Positions 7,733-9,607 of a DNA stretch of 9,607 nt are shown piece by piece. Positions within the stretch are counted from its first letter, which is position 1. The number at the start of each line of letters is the position of its first letter. The notes below the pieces were generated by a model that saw nothing but the letters and a program-made list of their open reading frames with translations, did no database searches and was not told where the DNA came from. Made by a program: the position numbers and the translations under genes. Origin of the DNA: Clostridia bacterium (GTDB taxonomy: Bacteria; Bacillota; Clostridia; Saccharofermentanales; Saccharofermentanaceae); the NCBI GenBank assembly GCA_017881645.1, contig JADGQQ010000032.1, positions 1-9,607 of the forward strand, read 5' to 3'.

Positions 7733-7813
7733 ATGTAAAGACTCCTACACTCCTGCCGGATGAACCGTCTGCTCCCTGTATTATACTATGCGGCAGGCCC
7801 TACCGTCACTAAA
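7733..7813 (-). promoter_or_regulatory. paaK-tyrA intergenic region with candidate internal promoter
   Basis: This 81-bp gap is the only sizeable one inside the operon. It holds a perfect TATAAT at 7785-7780, preceded at an 18-bp distance by GTGACG (7809-7804), a 4-of-6 match to TTGACA. A start near 7773 would give tyrA a short leader. CCTGCCG (7797-7791) and CGGCAGG (7758-7752) form a 7-bp inverted repeat that brackets the -10 box. There is no U-run, so it is not an intrinsic terminator. Promoter activity is a prediction from sequence only; the -35 is weak. Confidence 0.5.
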
Positions 7814-9139
7814 TCAAGTGGTGAATCGCTGATCGTACACACGTTTTATCTTGCCTTCGGATCGAGGAAGGCTTCTGGGTTCGCACAAAGTGATCTTCGC
7901 GTGAATTCCTGTAATGGATGCGATGTCATCCGCAAGACGCTTTTCAATTCGCTCAATATCTTTTATGGAGTCAGAGAAAAAAGCCGAAGTCATTTCGACC
8001 TTCACCGTCATTCTGTCCAGATTATTGACGCGGTCCACATAAATCACATAATGCGGTTCAACTTCACAGTAGGTCAGCATGACCGCTTCAATCTGCGTCG
8101 GAAACACGTTCACTCCGCGGATAATCAGCATGTCGTCTGCGCGTCCCGTGACTTTCTCCATGCGGGTTGTTGTTCGCCCGCATTCGCACTTCCCGTGAAA
8201 GAGACGTGTCAGATCGTGCGTATTATACCGGAGAAGAGGTGTTCCCTCTTTCGTGACTGATGAAAATACGAGCTCGCCCAGTTCGCCTTCAGCGAGGAGC
8301 GCTCCCGTCTCTGCATCCACAACTTCCGGAATAAAATGATCCACTTCCAGATGAATGAGGTCGGATTTATCGCAGCTGCAGCCGACGCCCGGCCCGCAGA
8401 TTTCTGAAAGTCCATAGATATCAAATGCGCGGATGCCCATTTTTTCTTCAATCTGGTCCCGCATTTCCTTTGTCCAGGGTTCCGCACCGAAAATACCTGT
8501 TTTGAGTTGGATTTCATCGAGTCCCACGCCCATCGCATTCATTTCATCCGCAATATGCAGCATATAGGAAGGGGTGCACATAATAACGGACGGTTTCCAT
8601 TCGCGGAGAATCTGGATCTGCCGCGGTGTGTTGCCTCCCGATACCGGAATCGCTGTTGCGCCCATCGGATCGCAGGCATAGTGCGCTCCGAGGCCTCCGG
8701 TGAAAAGTCCGTAGCCGTAAGCAATATGCACCATGTCGCCCTTCTCGACGCCTGAACGTGCCATAGACCGGCACATACATTCCGTCCAGAGAGCAATGTC
8801 ATTTCTCGTATATCCGACAACTTTCATACGGCCCGTCGTTCCTGATGAGGCATGAAAACGAACAATCTCTTCTCTCGGAACGGCCAGCGTGCCGAATGGA
8901 TAATTGTCTCTGAAATCAAATTTGTCCGTAAAGGGAAGCTTAGGAAGATCATCGATGCTGCGGATATCGCCCGGAACGATGCCGGCCGCTTTCATTTTCG
9001 CTGCATAATACGGAACACGTTCATACATGTAGTGTACACATTTGATCAGCCGTTCTCCCTGTAAAGTACGCATCGCCTCCGGGTCCATGCACTCCACGTC
9101 CGGATTCCAGATACTTGTTTGAATCTCTCTTCTCGCCAT
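7814..9139 (-). CDS. paaK: Phenylacetate-CoA ligase family (arylacetate-CoA ligase)
   Basis: ATP-dependent, adenylate-forming ligase that joins phenylacetate or a related arylacetate to CoA. The 441 residues match PaaK length. Visible motifs are LPFTDK (68-73), the phosphate-binding loop SSGTTGRMKVVGYT (98-111), YGLSE (242-246) followed by GPGVG, YNTHDLTRL (305-313), the hinge region RGVNVFPTQIE (341-351) and the C-terminal PRSEGKIKRV with the adenylation lysine K430. Cysteines 254, 256, 318 and 320 may be structural. The ribosome binding site GGGAGG (9155-9150) is 10 nt before the ATG. It is the first gene behind the T-box and is followed by aromatic biosynthesis genes, with no paa catabolic genes around. 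I infer a role in making phenylalanine from phenylacetate (via phenylacetyl-CoA and reductive carboxylation by a 2-oxoacid:ferredoxin oxidoreductase located elsewhere). Indoleacetate or hydroxyphenylacetate could also be substrates. Confidence 0.93.
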   Translation of the reverse strand: MARREIQTSIWNPDVECMDPEAMRTLQGERLIKCVHYMYERVPYYAAKMKAAGIVPGDIRSIDDLPKLPFTDKFDFRDNYPFGTLAVPREEIVRFHASSGTTGRMKVVGYTRNDIALWTECMCRSMARSGVEKGDMVHIAYGYGLFTGGLGAHYACDPMGATAIPVSGGNTPRQIQILREWKPSVIMCTPSYMLHIADEMNAMGVGLDEIQLKTGIFGAEPWTKEMRDQIEEKMGIRAFDIYGLSEICGPGVGCSCDKSDLIHLEVDHFIPEVVDAETGALLAEGELGELVFSSVTKEGTPLLRYNTHDLTRLFHGKCECGRTTTRMEKVTGRADDMLIIRGVNVFPTQIEAVMLTYCEVEPHYVIYVDRVNNLDRMTVKVEMTSAFFSDSIKDIERIEKRLADDIASITGIHAKITLCEPRSLPRSEGKIKRVYDQRFTT

Positions 9140-9179
9140 ACAAACTAACCCTCCCTTTCAAAATCACCGGATATAAAAC
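9140..9179 (-). promoter_or_regulatory. Ribosome binding site region of paaK
   Basis: Between the T-run of the T-box terminator and the paaK ATG lies a 40-nt A/T-rich segment containing GGGAGG (9155-9150), 10 nt before the ATG. It lies outside the terminator hairpin, so control of paaK should act on transcription rather than by hiding the ribosome binding site. Confidence 0.75.
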
Positions 9180-9228
9180 AAAAAAACCGCCGCATCACCA
9201 TGTTAAAGCCAACACGGCAATGGGACGG
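9180..9228 (-). terminator. T-box intrinsic terminator
   Basis: The arms CCGTCCCATTGCCGTGTT (9228-9211) and AACATGGTGATGCGGCGG (9204-9187) pair over 18 positions with one C-C mismatch and several G-U pairs. They enclose the 6-nt loop GGCTTT and are followed by seven T residues. It forms when tRNA-Phe is charged and stops transcription before paaK. Confidence 0.92.
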
Positions 9229-9251
9229 ATCTAACCGTGGTACCACCCATT
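9219..9251 (-). promoter_or_regulatory. T-box antiterminator
   Basis: AATGGG (9251-9246) pairs with CCCATT (9224-9219), and ACGG (9238-9235) with CCGT (9228-9225), leaving the 7-nt bulge TGGTACC and the loop TTAGAT. This is the standard T-box antiterminator. Its 3' half is the 5' arm of the terminator, so the two structures are mutually exclusive. Confidence 0.92.
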
Positions 9252-9548
9252 TTCGACATAGGATCCGGTGAACCGCCGGTCATTTGTCGCACTTATCGGA
9301 TTCAGGAAGCGTACACATGCAGCACATGCGACCTCCGAATCCGTGTTCTTTATAACGGTGAACCTTCCGAATCAACCTACCGGACGTGCTTTCACCCGTC
9401 GTTCAGCCGACCTGCTCAGGAGTGAACTTCACATGAGCTTCCTTCATCAACGGGCTCTCAGTCGCCGACCCGTTGTCCCTGTATGCGAATACTCCGCTAC
9501 TTTTCTCCGTCAAAGCATTTGCCATTATTTCCATTTCGATTACTTGTC

Positions 9549-9577
9549 ATTATGATATCGAGGCAGACAAAAGTCAA
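9549..9577 (-). promoter_or_regulatory. Sigma-A-type promoter of the operon
   Basis: TTGACT (9577-9572) and CATAAT (9554-9549) are separated by exactly 17 bp, each a 5-of-6 match to consensus. The predicted start near 9542 falls just before T-box stem I. The 30 bases further upstream, to the window edge, show no recognisable feature. Confidence 0.82.
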
Positions 9578-9607
9578 GACGGGACCAGCGTTTTCATCCT
9601 TTGCGCC

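Larger units (their letters stand above)
9180..9542 (-). promoter_or_regulatory. T-box riboswitch, predicted to sense uncharged tRNA-Phe
   Basis: The about 360-nt leader has the T-box layout in order. Stem I contains the AAAAGTAG segment (from about 9505) and an AACGGG/CCCGTT apical stem. Its specifier region is GAAGTTCACTCCTGAG, in which TTC (9426-9424) precedes the conserved purine. Next come GGCTGAAC; the stem II elements GGTGAA...GTAGG...TTCACCGTTAT; a long stem III (9343-9297); and the hallmark TGGGTGGTACCACGG (from 9248). The UGGU bulge (9245-9242) pairs with an ACCA tRNA 3' end, which fits the discriminator A of tRNA-Phe. The specifier codon UUC (Phe) is read from alignment with other T-boxes; GUU (Val) would be the out-of-register alternative but lacks the following purine. 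Uncharged tRNA-Phe would stabilise the antiterminator and turn on the operon. Confidence 0.93.

Noticed and set aside
7760..8260. Plus-strand open frame (166 codons) opposite the paaK 3' end
   Set aside because: Overlaps conserved C-terminal PaaK motifs on the other strand and resembles no known protein.
9403..9534. 43-codon minus-strand reading frame running through T-box stem I, with the specifier UUC in frame
   Set aside because: Its ATG would lie only about 8 nt after the predicted transcription start with no ribosome binding site. The sequence is fully explained by conserved T-box RNA elements, so a leader peptide is unlikely.

Overview
The window carries one minus-strand transcription unit that holds the whole shikimate pathway plus the branch toward phenylalanine and tyrosine. 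No plus-strand gene is convincing. A T-box leader, AGGAGG-type ribosome binding sites, overlapping genes, roughly 50% GC, a Thermotoga/Bacillus-type (class I-beta) DAHP synthase and a phenylacetate-CoA ligase of anaerobe type together suggest a Bacillota genome. An anaerobic gut or rumen clostridial or negativicute lineage fits best. This placement is an inference from style; no species is recognised.

Layout in the direction of transcription (right to left). A sigma-A-type promoter (9577-9549) is followed by a T-box riboswitch (about 9542-9180). Its specifier codon reads as UUC (Phe), and it has a clear antiterminator and terminator pair. Then come paaK-like arylacetate-CoA ligase (9139-7814); an 81-bp gap with a candidate internal promoter; tyrA prephenate dehydrogenase with ACT domain (7732-6620); a shikimate dehydrogenase-shikimate kinase fusion (6633-5278); DAHP synthase (5274-4258); aroB (4247-3165); aroA (3164-1875); aroC (1897-830); and a type II dehydroquinase fused to a chorismate mutase (825 to beyond the left edge). 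From tyrA onward the genes overlap or are separated by at most 10 bp.

How they work together. DAHP synthase, AroB, the dehydroquinase domain, the AroE and AroK domains, AroA and AroC supply the seven steps to chorismate. The mutase domain makes prephenate, and TyrA diverts it to tyrosine. Prephenate dehydratase and an aminotransferase are not seen; the dehydratase may be the continuation of the fused gene past base 1. Placing an arylacetate-CoA ligase first behind a phenylalanine-sensing T-box suggests that it serves phenylalanine synthesis by salvage of phenylacetate rather than catabolism. That is the most interesting reading of the locus.

The most notable observations are the T-box-controlled paaK, the dehydroquinase-chorismate mutase fusion joining non-consecutive steps, the AroE-AroK fusion, extra helices in the T-box leader, and a possible second promoter that would uncouple the aro genes from the T-box. 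Several start codons were moved from the longest possible reading frame because a strong ribosome binding site marks a downstream ATG (aroB, aroC).
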